From Bradyrhizobium symbiodeficiens (GTDB lineage Bacteria; Pseudomonadota; Alphaproteobacteria; Rhizobiales; Xanthobacteraceae): DNA of 64,000 nt. The notes under the pieces were generated by a model, which was given only the letters and a program-made list of their open reading frames with translations, was not told the origin of the DNA and ran no database searches. Position numbers and translations under genes: made by a program. The stretch covers positions 6,140,501 through 6,204,500 of the forward strand of contig NZ_CP029427.2 in the NCBI RefSeq assembly GCF_002266465.3, in the 5' to 3' direction. Positions 1-8,191 of the stretch are shown here, in pieces (position 1 is the stretch's first letter; the number at the start of each line of letters is the position of its first letter).

Positions 1-859
1 GTTTGGCGCTCTCCGCCACCGCCTGGGCGATCGACCGTGAAGGTCCCCTCACCGCGACCACGATGGGTTCGGAGGCGAGCGAGCCATCGATCTTCATGGA
101 GATGTCGATGTCAGCCTCGTATTGATCAGCATCCTGCCCGTTATAGGTGGGCGTGAAGCAATGCTTGATTTTCTCAACGAACGCACCGCGCCAGGTCGCA
201 ACGTTATTGGAGGCCGTGCCCGTCGCTGCCCCCAGCGAAGCCGACGCATTCAGCGCCGAGCCGGTCTGCTCGTGCCGGGTCGCGGCGCGCTTGTCGAGGT
301 CGCGCTGGATCTGCGCGGGATCGAAGCTGCGCTCCTTGGGCTTCGGCTGCTGCTGCGGCTGCACCGCCGCAACCTTTTGCTCCACGTGCTTGGGCGGCGG
401 CTTCTTGGTCTCCAGCTTCTTCTGCAGCTCGGCGATCGGATCTTCCTTGGCCGGATCAGGTTTCTTCTCCTGCGGCTTCGGTTCTTCCTTCGGCTTCGCC
501 TCGGCGACGGGCTTCGGCGGCTCGGGCTTCTTCTCCACCGGCTTCTCGGCCGGCTTCGGCGGCGGCTCCGGCTGCGAATTGGTCTTGATCAGCTCTTTCT
601 TCTCGGTGACCTTGCCGACAGCGTCTTCCTCCGGCTTGGGCTCCGCGATCTTCTCCACCTTGGGCTTGGGCTCTTCCTTCTTGCCGGTCTTCTGCCCGGC
701 CATCATCTTGGCGAGCTGATCTGTGGAGATGATGTCGATCGGGAGCGACTCTTCCGGCGCGATGTAGGCCTTGCTGCTGAAGGTGACGAGCCCCCATCCC
801 AGCACGAGCACGTGGAGGGCAATCGACGCAACGAGTGTCTTGTCGACGTTCACCTTCAC
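1..859 (-). CDS. tolA: TolA, envelope energy-transducing protein (C-terminus cut by window edge)
   Basis: TolA links the inner-membrane TolQR motor to TolB/Pal at the outer membrane and supports envelope constriction and integrity. The frame opens at a GTG (859-857) four bases after the tolR stop and begins VKVNVDKTLVASIALHVL. One N-terminal membrane segment covers about residues 9-27. A long Lys/Glu/Pro/Ala-rich stretch (about 60-185) is the periplasm-spanning domain. The start of the C-terminal domain (FVEKIKHCFTPTYNG) follows before the window ends. About 286 codons are present. GTG is chosen because it gives the usual alphaproteobacterial N-terminus and sits at operon spacing. The extreme codon bias of the charged region leaves spurious open frames on both strands. 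Confidence 0.9.
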   Translation of the reverse strand, partial: MKVNVDKTLVASIALHVLVLGWGLVTFSSKAYIAPEESLPIDIISTDQLAKMMAGQKTGKKEEPKPKVEKIAEPKPEEDAVGKVTEKKELIKTNSQPEPPPKPAEKPVEKKPEPPKPVAEAKPKEEPKPQEKKPDPAKEDPIAELQKKLETKKPPPKHVEQKVAAVQPQQQPKPKERSFDPAQIQRDLDKRAATRHEQTGSALNASASLGAATGTASNNVATWRGAFVEKIKHCFTPTYNGQDADQYEADIDISMKIDGSLASEPIVVAVRGPSRSIAQAVAESAK

Positions 860-863
860 CGGC

Positions 864-1316
864 TTAGGATCCCTGATCCGCTTCCGTGACGAGGGCCAGC
901 TTCTTGAACCCGGCACCGGACAATTGGCCCATCACCTTGGCCACCGTACCGTAATCCGCCTTCTTGTCGGCGCGCAGATAGATGCGCTCCTCGAGCCCGC
1001 CGCGGGCGTCGGTGATCGCCTTCAGCTTCGGGATCAGCTCGTTGATTGCGATCTCGGTGTCGTTGATGAACACCTTGCCATTGATGTTGACCGACATCTG
1101 GATCGGCTTCTGGTCGTTGTTTTCGAGGCTCTTGGCCTGGGTCTGCGGCAGGTCGAGCGGCACGCCGACCGTCAGCATCGGCGCCGACACCATGAAGATG
1201 ATGAGCAGCACCAGCATCACGTCGACCATCGGCGTGACGTTGATCTCGGCCACGACCGGCTTGCGCCGGCCGCGGCGCCCGCCGCCTCCAGACGAACTCG
1301 CAACGTTCATCGCCAT
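864..1316 (-). CDS. tolR: TolR, ExbD/TolR-family proton-channel subunit
   Basis: A 150-residue inner-membrane protein of the Tol-Pal motor that couples proton flow to TolA movement together with TolQ. After a Gly/Arg-rich cytoplasmic start comes the family signature INVTPMVDVMLVLLIIFMV, in which Asp32 is the expected essential proton-carrying residue of the single transmembrane helix. A periplasmic domain follows (about residues 55-145). It lies 42 bp downstream of tolQ and directly upstream of tolA, giving the canonical gene order. Length and motifs are normal for the family. Confidence 0.96.
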   Translation of the reverse strand: MAMNVASSSGGGGRRGRRKPVVAEINVTPMVDVMLVLLIIFMVSAPMLTVGVPLDLPQTQAKSLENNDQKPIQMSVNINGKVFINDTEIAINELIPKLKAITDARGGLEERIYLRADKKADYGTVAKVMGQLSGAGFKKLALVTEADQGS

Positions 1317-1358
1317 GATCGCGTGCCCAAATTGCCCTTCACACTATACACCCCGCCG

Positions 1359-2075
<717 letters not shown>

Positions 2076-2508
2076 AAGCAGTATCCTCTCAAGGCGATCG
2101 TTATCCGATGTACCGGCCAGCAAATGGCTGCCGGTTCCCCAATGGCCGCGCTAGAACCGGCGCGGCCGGCAAGCCCGCTCAAAGCCTTGTCTTTCTGGGT
2201 GCAGGGGCTCGTCCAAAGCCGGCCGTCTGCATTCCCTGCCAAGATGTCAAAACTATGGGCCTCGACCCCGAGACCTTGACCGTGGCCCCGACTTCGGGCT
2301 TTGGGCGCGACTGTCCGCCCTTACCTGAGCCCGGCGTTGGTTAATGCGGGGTTACCACAGGCGAATTTGGCTGCCGGAAAGGTAGGCAGCGCAGGAGGTT
2401 GGGGCGGGAACCCCCTCCCTTGGGAATATGTGGCCGGACATGTCCCGCCGACGATGCCTCCACCGCAATCGAGCCGGGTGCGCCGCATCCCCATGCCGCG
2501 ATGGCGCG
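2076..2508. other. Intergenic stretch upstream of tolQ
   Basis: About 430 bp between the tolQ start and the end of the cysE-like gene. It should hold the tolQRA promoter, but no convincing -35/-10 pair or operator was recognised. Open frames on either strand here are short, proline- and arginine-rich, and have no recognisable protein character. Confidence 0.5.
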
Positions 2509-3273
2509 TCACGCCGCGGAGGCGGGCTCGGGGCAATTGGTCAGCCGCGCAGGATCACCGACTGCCGTGCAGCCACTTGGCACGTCATGGGTCACGACCG
2601 TGCCGGCTCCGACCTTGGCGAAATCGCCGATTCTGATGTCGCCCAAGATGGTCGCGCCGGCGCCGATATAGACGCCCCGGCCGATACGCGGCGAGCGCGT
2701 CGGCAACTCGCTGCCGCGGCCGATGCTGACATTCTGGAGGATGGTGACCTCGTCGCCGATTAGCACATCGGCGCCGATCACGATCCCGGTGGCGTGGTCG
2801 AGATACACGGACGCGCCGATGCTGGCCGCCGGGTGAATGCTGACCTGCAACAGGTTCGACGCCTCGTTCTGAAACAGCAGCGCCGCATCGCGATGGTCAT
2901 GACACCAGAGCCAGTTCGAGACGCGCCAGGCTTGCAGCGCAACATAGCCCTTGAAATGCAGCAGCGGCGCCAACAGACCGGCGATGGCGGGATCGCTGCG
3001 CACGATCGCCTGCAAGTCGCGGGCAGCAGCTTCGATCAATTCCGGCGCGCCACGAAAGGCGTCGAGAGAGAAGGACGTGAAACGCGCCCGGCCTGCGGCG
3101 CTTCCGCCAAGCCTGCGCCCGATCAGATCGGCCAGGGCCGCGGCGAAACTATCATGCGCCAGCACCGCATCGACAAGCGACTTGCCGAAGACGGGATCGA
3201 ATGCGCACGCGCGCTCCGCCTCCTCGCGTATGTTCCGCCAGAGGCGATCGTCCGTTGCGGTCGCAGCTGCCAT
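2509..3273 (-). CDS. CysE-like left-handed beta-helix acetyltransferase with altered active site
   Basis: This 254-residue protein has the serine O-acetyltransferase layout: an alpha-helical N-terminal half (residues 1-150) and hexapeptide repeats from about 155 onward (IGASVYLDHATGIVIG, IGRGVYIGAGATILGDIRIG). The catalytic His of the DHATG motif is present. However, the Asp of the usual VDIHP motif, its dyad partner, is Ser here (QVSIHP). The usual RHP histidine is also Ser (TRSPRI), and the Gly-rich loop before it is changed and one residue shorter. It may therefore use a different acceptor, be weakly active, or work differently from classical CysE. It is monocistronic as far as can be seen. 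Confidence 0.8.
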   Translation of the reverse strand: MAAATATDDRLWRNIREEAERACAFDPVFGKSLVDAVLAHDSFAAALADLIGRRLGGSAAGRARFTSFSLDAFRGAPELIEAAARDLQAIVRSDPAIAGLLAPLLHFKGYVALQAWRVSNWLWCHDHRDAALLFQNEASNLLQVSIHPAASIGASVYLDHATGIVIGADVLIGDEVTILQNVSIGRGSELPTRSPRIGRGVYIGAGATILGDIRIGDFAKVGAGTVVTHDVPSGCTAVGDPARLTNCPEPASAA

Positions 3274-3596
3274 CAGGCCGGCTCCGGAGCTTGGGTGCTT
3301 CCTTCACGTATCGAATATAGGCCGTTGGCCACCCGCGCGCCACGCGGCGCTGCGGCATCGCGATACCCCGAACACCATGCCGCAGGTCCCCGTGAGGCTA
3401 CGAGCTTGCGCGCCCAGTGCCTGCGACCATATATTTGGTGAGTGTTCGGCCGACGCTGCTTTGGCCGGGATGTCGATACAAAGCAGCTCGCTCAAGCCCG
3501 CGCGGTGGTCCGCCATCCGCGGGTTTTTCGCACCCGGCGATGTTCCGCGCTGCCGACGCGAATCCCGGATCCCGTCACCTGAGGTCACGCCAAGAC

Positions 3597-4760
3597 ATGT
3601 CACCTAACGCTGCCGCCGACGACCACCACGACGACGTCATGTATCCCTCCGCCATCCCGTTCGTGCTGGTCCATCTCGGCTGCATTGCGGCGATCTGGTC
3701 GGGCATCACGTGGCAGGCCGTCGCGATCTGCGGTTCTCTTTATGTCGTGCGCATGTTTGCGATCGGGGCGGGCTACCACCGCTACTTCTCGCATCGGGCT
3801 TTCGCCACCGGCCGCGTGTTTCAGTTCATCCTGGCCTGCCTCGCGCAAAGCACCGCGCAGAAGAGCGTGTTGTGGTGGGCGGCCAAGCATCGGCATCATC
3901 ATCTGCATTCCGACACCGAACTGGACGTGCATTCGCCGCGTCAGCGCGGCTTCCTGTACAGCCATCTCGGCTGGATCTTCTACCGGGAACACGACGCGAC
4001 CGACCTGGTGAAAGTCGGCGATTTCACAGTGTATCCCGAGCTGATGTGGCTGCATCGGCTGGAGCTGCTGCCGGCCTTCGTGCTTGCAGCGCTCTGCTTC
4101 CTGGTTGCGGGGTGGTCGGGTCTGATCGTCGGCTTCCTGTGGAGCACGGTGCTGGTCTATCACGCGACCTTCTGCATCAATTCGCTGGCCCATGTGCACG
4201 GACGCAAGCGTTACGTGACGGGCGACGACTCCCGCAACAACTGGCTGCTGGCGCTGGTCACCATGGGCGAGGGCTGGCACAACAATCACCACGCCTATCA
4301 GAGCAGCGTGCGACAGGGCTTTTACTGGTGGGAGATCGACGTCACCTATTACGTGCTGAAGGTGTTGTCCTGGTTCGGCATCGTCTGGAACATGAAGGCG
4401 CCGCCCGAACAGGTGCTGCGCAACGAGCAGCCGCTCGGCGCCCGTGTCATCAATCGGGCAGCCCGCGAGCTTGCCGGGCGGTTCGACGCCCCGAAGCTTG
4501 CACATGCGATCTCTTCGGCGCTGCACCGGGCCGATCCGACCCAGCTGCAGCTGCCAACGCTGCACGACATCCTCAATCGCGCGCATGACGGCGTCGACGC
4601 GCTGACCCACCTGCATCTGCCGAGGATCCCGACCCGCGAGGAGTTCCTCGCCGAGGCCAAGGCGATGTTCGCGCGGACGCGATCACTCAACGAGATCGTG
4701 GATCACGCCTACGAACACTTCCTGGCTTCCGTTCGTGCACAGCTCGTGACTGTGCGCTGA
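3597..4760 (+). CDS. Membrane acyl-CoA/fatty-acid desaturase with C-terminal extension
   Basis: A 387-residue integral-membrane di-iron desaturase that would introduce a double bond into an acyl chain, probably at delta-9. All three histidine boxes are present: HRYFSH, HRHHH and HNNHH, the last in EGWHNNHHAYQSS. Hydrophobic helices flank the boxes (residues about 18-50 and 150-185). The ATG at 3597 is preferred over longer in-frame options because GAGG lies 12 bases upstream and the extra N-terminal residues look non-coding. About 100 residues after the catalytic core (from about 280) are hydrophilic and helical, with no recognised domain. Such tails occur in related rhizobial proteins. Confidence 0.9.
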   Translation: MSPNAAADDHHDDVMYPSAIPFVLVHLGCIAAIWSGITWQAVAICGSLYVVRMFAIGAGYHRYFSHRAFATGRVFQFILACLAQSTAQKSVLWWAAKHRHHHLHSDTELDVHSPRQRGFLYSHLGWIFYREHDATDLVKVGDFTVYPELMWLHRLELLPAFVLAALCFLVAGWSGLIVGFLWSTVLVYHATFCINSLAHVHGRKRYVTGDDSRNNWLLALVTMGEGWHNNHHAYQSSVRQGFYWWEIDVTYYVLKVLSWFGIVWNMKAPPEQVLRNEQPLGARVINRAARELAGRFDAPKLAHAISSALHRADPTQLQLPTLHDILNRAHDGVDALTHLHLPRIPTREEFLAEAKAMFARTRSLNEIVDHAYEHFLASVRAQLVTVR

Positions 4761-4809
4761 AGCTCGCGGCCATGCGATGGGATTCGCTTGGCCTTCGTCG
4801 GCGATTCGG

Positions 4810-4935
4810 TCATCCGTTGAGGAACGCGATCGCCAGCGGCACCAGGCCTCCGAACCGGTCGAACAGGTCCGAGACGCGGTCGAGCAGCGCGATGCGTTGC
4901 GTGGTCTCGTTGCATCCAGCGGTGGCCATGGTCAT
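4810..4935 (-). CDS. Candidate 41-residue small protein, unknown function
   Basis: Reading from ATG 4935 to TGA 4810, the minus strand encodes 41 residues starting MTMATAGCNETTQ. It continues as an amphipathic helix (IALLDRVSDLFDRFGG) and ends in a hydrophobic LVPLAIAFLNG. GC-rich third positions and amino-acid composition look protein-like, unlike other short frames nearby. A second in-frame ATG lies two codons in, and the ribosome site is weak. No family was recognised, and the gene may be missed by minimum-length cut-offs. Confidence 0.4.
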   Translation of the reverse strand: MTMATAGCNETTQRIALLDRVSDLFDRFGGLVPLAIAFLNG

Positions 4936-5020
4936 ACCCGTCCGCGCGCGGAAAGCGCGCTGCTGGGGCTTAATCGGGGCTCGCGCGGATTGGGTTCTAC
5001 GGCGCTTGGCGAGTTGGCGG

Positions 5021-5094
5021 TGCCCCCAAAACCAAACCGCCCGCCTGCGGGTTGCGCAGACGGGCGGCTCGGGGCCATCAGGACTTTGGGGGCA
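5021..5094 (-). terminator. Nested-hairpin intrinsic terminator for the DUF2852 gene
   Basis: On the minus strand downstream of the gene ending at 5132, an inner stem (CCGCCCG-CTGC type, 12 bp with one mismatch, 5037-5067) is followed by TTTGGTTTTG, as in a Rho-independent terminator. A perfect 10-bp outer inverted repeat (TGCCCCCAAA at 5021-5030, TTTGGGGGCA at 5085-5094) encloses it. Confidence 0.7.
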
Positions 5095-5131
5095 TGCGCC
5101 TGAAGGCTTTGAGAGGCATCAGGCTTGAAGG

Positions 5132-5623
5132 TCAGCCCTGCTGCTGATCTGTCGGCGGCGGGGTCGGACGCGTCTTGTGCTGCGCCATGAACTGGTCGAA
5201 CTCTTCCTTGTCCTTGGCGTGGCGCAGACGATCGAGGAAGTTCTTGAACTCGACCTGCTCCTCCTCGAGCCGCTGCAGCGTTTCAGAGCGGTATTCGTCG
5301 AAGGCGCGGTTGCCGGAAGACGGCGGACCGAAGCCAAAGCCGAAGCCGCGGCGCTCCATGCGACCGCGCATGCGGTCCATCTTGTACTGCATCCGCTCCA
5401 TCTTGTTCTGCCAGCGGTCCTGATTGCTCCAGCACGACATTCTTCTGCTCCCGAGTGTGAAAAAGAGAAGGGCGAGTCCGATCGGCCACCAGATGATGAA
5501 GCCGAGGATGGTCACGGCGATCCAGCCCGGATGCCAGGGCGTATCGAGCATGCGGGGACGCTCGTACTGTTGGTGTTGGTCCGAAGGGCCGCGCCAGCGA
5601 TTGACATCAGCGGTGTAGGCCAT
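5132..5623 (-). CDS. DUF2852-family membrane protein
   Basis: A 163-residue protein starting MAYTADVNRWRGPS. A membrane segment at about residues 34-57 (WIAVTILGFIIWWPIGLALLFF) is followed by a Met/Arg-rich stretch with repeated KMERM, KMDRM, RMERR motifs. A charged coiled-coil-like tail (about 105-150) ends the protein. This is the DUF2852 pattern, whose function is unknown. The start at 5623 is chosen because GGAG lies 7-10 bases upstream; two earlier in-frame ATGs are less likely. A palindrome matching one at the neighbouring tetR start sits at its promoter, so it is probably a target of that TetR regulator. Confidence 0.8.
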   Translation of the reverse strand: MAYTADVNRWRGPSDQHQQYERPRMLDTPWHPGWIAVTILGFIIWWPIGLALLFFTLGSRRMSCWSNQDRWQNKMERMQYKMDRMRGRMERRGFGFGFGPPSSGNRAFDEYRSETLQRLEEEQVEFKNFLDRLRHAKDKEEFDQFMAQHKTRPTPPPTDQQQG

Positions 5624-5655
5624 TTCCTTCTCCATGACGGCATCGGCCGTTGTGA

Positions 5656-5701
5656 ATGTAAATAACATTTACATAGCTAGACCATCCCGCGATTTTGTCA
5701 A
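5656..5701 (-). promoter_or_regulatory. Promoter and TetR-type operator upstream of the DUF2852 gene
   Basis: Positions 5656-5674 read ATGTAAATAACATTTACAT, a perfect 8-bp inverted repeat with a 3-bp centre. On the minus strand, TTGACA (5701-5696) and TAGCTA (5679-5674), 16 bp apart, form a sigma-70-like promoter whose -10 touches the palindrome. A bound repressor would block it. A variant of the palindrome covers the tetR start at 6481-6499. Confidence 0.7.
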
Positions 5702-5741
5702 GCCGGCCGCCTGACACGCCCGCGTGATTATTCGCGTAATT

Positions 5742-6482
5742 TTATTTCGGCTTGCCCCAAGGCCCGCCGGGCGGAACGCCTGAACCGGAGGACGCCTCCG
5801 GCGGCACCGGCGGCGGCTCGGCCCCCTTGGCCGGAGGACGGCGATCGGTCGGGAAGCCGAGACCGCGCAGATAGATCAGCACCTCGGCCTCCAACAGCTC
5901 GTCCGGCGACATCGGCAGCTTTCGACGCGCGGCGTCGCCGCGGGAGAACAGCGAGGCCACGCCGTGCGCCATCGACCAGATGTGCAGCGCCATCATCATC
6001 GCCGGCGGGCGCGGAATGCCGGGCGGCGCCAGCGCCGCAAGCCGCTCGGCGGCGGCACGAATGATGTTGAATGCGCGCTCGCTCGCGGCCTGCAGCGCCG
6101 GATTGGCATCGACCGGCAGGCCGGACTCGAACATCGCTGCGTAGAAGGCGGGCTCCTCGCGGGAGAAGGCGAGATAGGCCCTGCCGACGCGCTCGAACGC
6201 GGTGACCGTGTCGGGCCGCCCGTCGTCCCAGGCCGCAGTCAGGCGCGCCTCGAACTGCTCGAAGCCGCGCTGGGCGATCGAAGACAACAACTCGTCGCGG
6301 TCGCGGAAATGCCGATACGGTGCCGCCGCGCTGACGCCGGCCATGCGTGCGGCATCGGCGAAGGTAAAGCCGGCCGCGCCCTTCTCGGCGATCAGCCCGA
6401 GGGCGGCCTGCAGAAGTGCTTCCTTCAGATTGCCGTGATGATAGCCGCGCTCGGCGCGGCCCTGCTCCTTGCGCCAGCTCAT
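5742..6482 (-). CDS. TetR-family transcriptional regulator
   Basis: A 246-residue repressor-type regulator. The N-terminal helix-turn-helix lies at about residues 18-65 (AALGLIAEKGAAGFTFADAA, then RMAGVSAAAPYRHFRDRDEL). The ligand domain occupies about 80-200, with a WHG-type motif (HIWSMAHGVASLF). The last 35 residues are a low-complexity Pro/Gly tail. The gene lies just upstream of, and co-directional with, the DUF2852 gene. Near-identical palindromes at its own start codon and at the DUF2852 promoter imply autoregulation and control of that gene. The effector is unknown. Confidence 0.88.
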   Translation of the reverse strand: MSWRKEQGRAERGYHHGNLKEALLQAALGLIAEKGAAGFTFADAARMAGVSAAAPYRHFRDRDELLSSIAQRGFEQFEARLTAAWDDGRPDTVTAFERVGRAYLAFSREEPAFYAAMFESGLPVDANPALQAASERAFNIIRAAAERLAALAPPGIPRPPAMMMALHIWSMAHGVASLFSRGDAARRKLPMSPDELLEAEVLIYLRGLGFPTDRRPPAKGAEPPPVPPEASSGSGVPPGGPWGKPK

Positions 6483-6499
6483 GTGAACGAGCTTTACAT
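6481..6499 (-). promoter_or_regulatory. Second TetR-type operator, overlapping the tetR start
   Basis: The sequence ATGTGAACGAGCTTTACAT is an imperfect version of the palindrome at 5656-5674, with the same ATGT/ACAT ends, 3-bp centre and length. It overlaps the tetR ATG (6482-6480), a position suited to autorepression. Confidence 0.6.
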
Positions 6500-6612
6500 G
6501 AGACGGGTGTGAAGGTCACTAGCGGCGACGAGGCAGGATTAACCCCGTACTTCCACCGTCATGCCCGGGCCGATGCGTCGGCATCGCGCCCGGAACGGGT
6601 CCGCCACCGAAG

Positions 6613-6978
6613 CTACATCTGCGGAATCGGCAGGACCGGCATGACTTCGATGGCCTCGCCCGGGAAGATCGCAAAATGCGGATGGTTCTCGAACAGTTTT
6701 GCCGCTTCCTCCTGCGAGGCGGCCCGCACCACCGTGAAGCCGGTCAGCGCATTGCTGATCTCGGTGATGCCGCGTCCGTCGATCCTGCGGGTCTTGCCGA
6801 GCGGGCCGCCCATCTCGACGATGACGTCCTTGTGCTTCTCGACCCAGCCGTGCCAGGCGGCCATGCCCTCGCGCTCTTTCACCTTCCGTTCCGCCTCGGG
6901 CATCGCATGCCAAGCCTTCATTTTTTCGCCGCTCATGCTGCCGAGATAGACGGCGAGGAAGTTGTGTTGGGTGCTCAT
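6613..6978 (-). CDS. YciI-related (DGPF/YCII-like) protein
   Basis: A 121-residue soluble protein starting MSTQHNFLAVYLGS. It has the ferredoxin-like YCII fold pattern (FLAVYLGSMSGEKMKAWHAM, then GGPLGKTRRIDG and the end PHFAIFPGEAIEVMPVLPIP). It follows the DGPF gene (stop at 7035) by 56 bp on the same strand and probably shares its transcript. Proteins of this kind are commonly linked to ECF42-type sigma factors, and one is encoded at 13378-14673. The biochemical role is unknown. An upstream in-frame extension exists but overlaps the neighbouring gene in another frame and is rejected. Confidence 0.85.
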   Translation of the reverse strand: MSTQHNFLAVYLGSMSGEKMKAWHAMPEAERKVKEREGMAAWHGWVEKHKDVIVEMGGPLGKTRRIDGRGITEISNALTGFTVVRAASQEEAAKLFENHPHFAIFPGEAIEVMPVLPIPQM

Positions 6979-7034
6979 CGGTCTCTCCGTTGTTGAGTCT
7001 TGATGCGGTCGCGCTCTCATCGCGACCATTGCGG

Positions 7035-7439
7035 CTATTGCTTCAGGTCGCCAAACCCGGCGGCGGCGGCCTGCACGTCGGGTGGAAAATCGCTGATCTC
7101 CTGCACCTGCCTGATCTCGATGATTTCGTTGGGCGAGGCCGGGCACCGCTTTGCCCAGGCAATCGCCTCGGCCCGCGAGGCAACTTCGATCATCCAATAG
7201 CCGCCCAGCACTTCCTTGGCTTCCGTGAAGGGGCCGTCGGTGACGATCGGCTGGCCGGTCGCGAACGACACCCGCGCGCCCATTGACGGTGGATGCAGTC
7301 CGTCGAGCGTGATCAGCACGCCCGCGTCCTTCAGCGCCTCGTTGTAGCGCATCATCGCCGCGACGCGCTCGGGATCGAGCTGCACGTCCGGCGGCGCGGC
7401 TTCGTAGCCGAGCGGGATCATCAACATCATGAATCGCAT
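7035..7439 (-). CDS. DGPF-domain (YCII-related) protein
   Basis: A 134-residue protein starting MRFMMLMIPLGYEAAPPDVQ. It contains the namesake motif (VTDGPFTEAKEVLGGYWMIE) at about residues 66-85. Such proteins are the most frequent partners of ECF42 sigma factors; their biochemical role is not known. A TGTCGG-N17-CGTC promoter candidate lies about 80 bp upstream (7519-7545), the same pattern as at the sigma factor's own operon. It is probably co-transcribed with the YciI-like gene downstream. Confidence 0.88.
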   Translation of the reverse strand: MRFMMLMIPLGYEAAPPDVQLDPERVAAMMRYNEALKDAGVLITLDGLHPPSMGARVSFATGQPIVTDGPFTEAKEVLGGYWMIEVASRAEAIAWAKRCPASPNEIIEIRQVQEISDFPPDVQAAAAGFGDLKQ

Positions 7440-7518
7440 GGGTCGTGTCCTGGGTCGTGTGCTGGCTTCTGCGGTGGTTCCGGGATGCGCCGTGAGGTGC
7501 AGGCCCGCTCGCCTTCAA

Positions 7519-7545
7519 GACGAATGAACTCTCGCGGAACCGACA
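7519..7545 (-). promoter_or_regulatory. Putative ECF42-dependent promoter of the DGPF-yciI unit
   Basis: On the minus strand TGTCGG (7545-7540) is followed after 17 bp by CGTC (7522-7519). ATTATTTCC lies just upstream (7563-7555), as it does at the promoter at 15071-15097. The resulting leader would be roughly 70 nt. Confidence 0.6.
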
Positions 7546-7562
7546 CGCCCCGCAGGAAATAA

Positions 7563-7883
7563 TCAGGAGGCACCCGGCCCTACCGGCCCTAGCGCGGCTG
7601 CGGCAGGAAACGACGTGTTGCGAAAACTCCTGCCATCCGTCGCAAGGCAGAGATAAGTGACGAAGGCCTCCTCGCCCCGGACGAAGATGCGCTCGATGTC
7701 ATGCCGTGCGATCCAGCCCGTGTCGCCCCAGCAGCGTTCGAAATAGGTCGCCTTGTCGAGGTCGTCGTCGAACGGGCTGGTGAAGCGGAAATCGTCGGAC
7801 AATGCTTCGGCGACCCGCTGCCGGTCGTTGGCGAGATAGGCGGCGAAGAGGTCTCGGATCAGGCGCTCGCAGTCGTCGGACAT
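7563..7883 (-). CDS. SnoaL/NTF2-like protein, apparently shortened at the C-terminus
   Basis: A 106-residue frame starting MSDDCERLIRDLFAAYLAND. It has the SnoaL-like cone-fold pattern (RVAEALSDDFRFTSPFDDDL, then YFERCW and IFVRGEEAFVTYLCLATDG). Relatives normally continue after RSFRNT with two more strands (…DGKIVEVEVYFG-like). Here the sequence turns into an Ala/Gly/Pro stretch and stops at 7563, on top of the next gene's promoter region. It may be a decayed or truncated gene. Its own TGTCGG/CGTC promoter candidate remains upstream, so it may still belong to the ECF42 regulon. Confidence 0.65.
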   Translation of the reverse strand: MSDDCERLIRDLFAAYLANDRQRVAEALSDDFRFTSPFDDDLDKATYFERCWGDTGWIARHDIERIFVRGEEAFVTYLCLATDGRSFRNTSFPAAAALGPVGPGAS

Positions 7884-7912
7884 GCGGGTCTCCTCAGTGA
7901 CGTTCCCGGGAA

Positions 7913-7940
7913 GACGGATTTGCACCCTGCCGAGCCGACA
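7913..7940 (-). promoter_or_regulatory. Putative ECF42-dependent promoter of the SnoaL-like gene
   Basis: TGTCGG (7940-7935) and CGTC (7916-7913) on the minus strand are 18 bp apart, one more than at the other three sites. The start codon at 7883 is about 30 bp downstream. Confidence 0.5.
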
Positions 7941-8191
7941 TCGCCCGCCACGACGCAATTGCGTGTGAAAAATAATGCCGCTCATTTCCGTACAATTACG
8001 GCCCGCCTTATGAACTCCGCCGTGCATATGGAGCGAGAATGCCAAAAGGTAGAAATAGATAGGCCATGCACGTGGAATTACGGAGAGGCCGCAAGGGTTT
8101 ACAATTGATCAACAAGCCCATGCAACTTTTCGTCTCAGGGGACGGTTATGGCGTCCCTGTCGATTCACTTGGATCATTGCGGGGGACTTAC

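Noticed and set aside
2108..2344. Plus-strand 78-codon frame upstream of tolQ
   Set aside because: Weak ribosome site, Pro/Gly-rich composition and no protein-like pattern; it occupies the likely tol promoter region.
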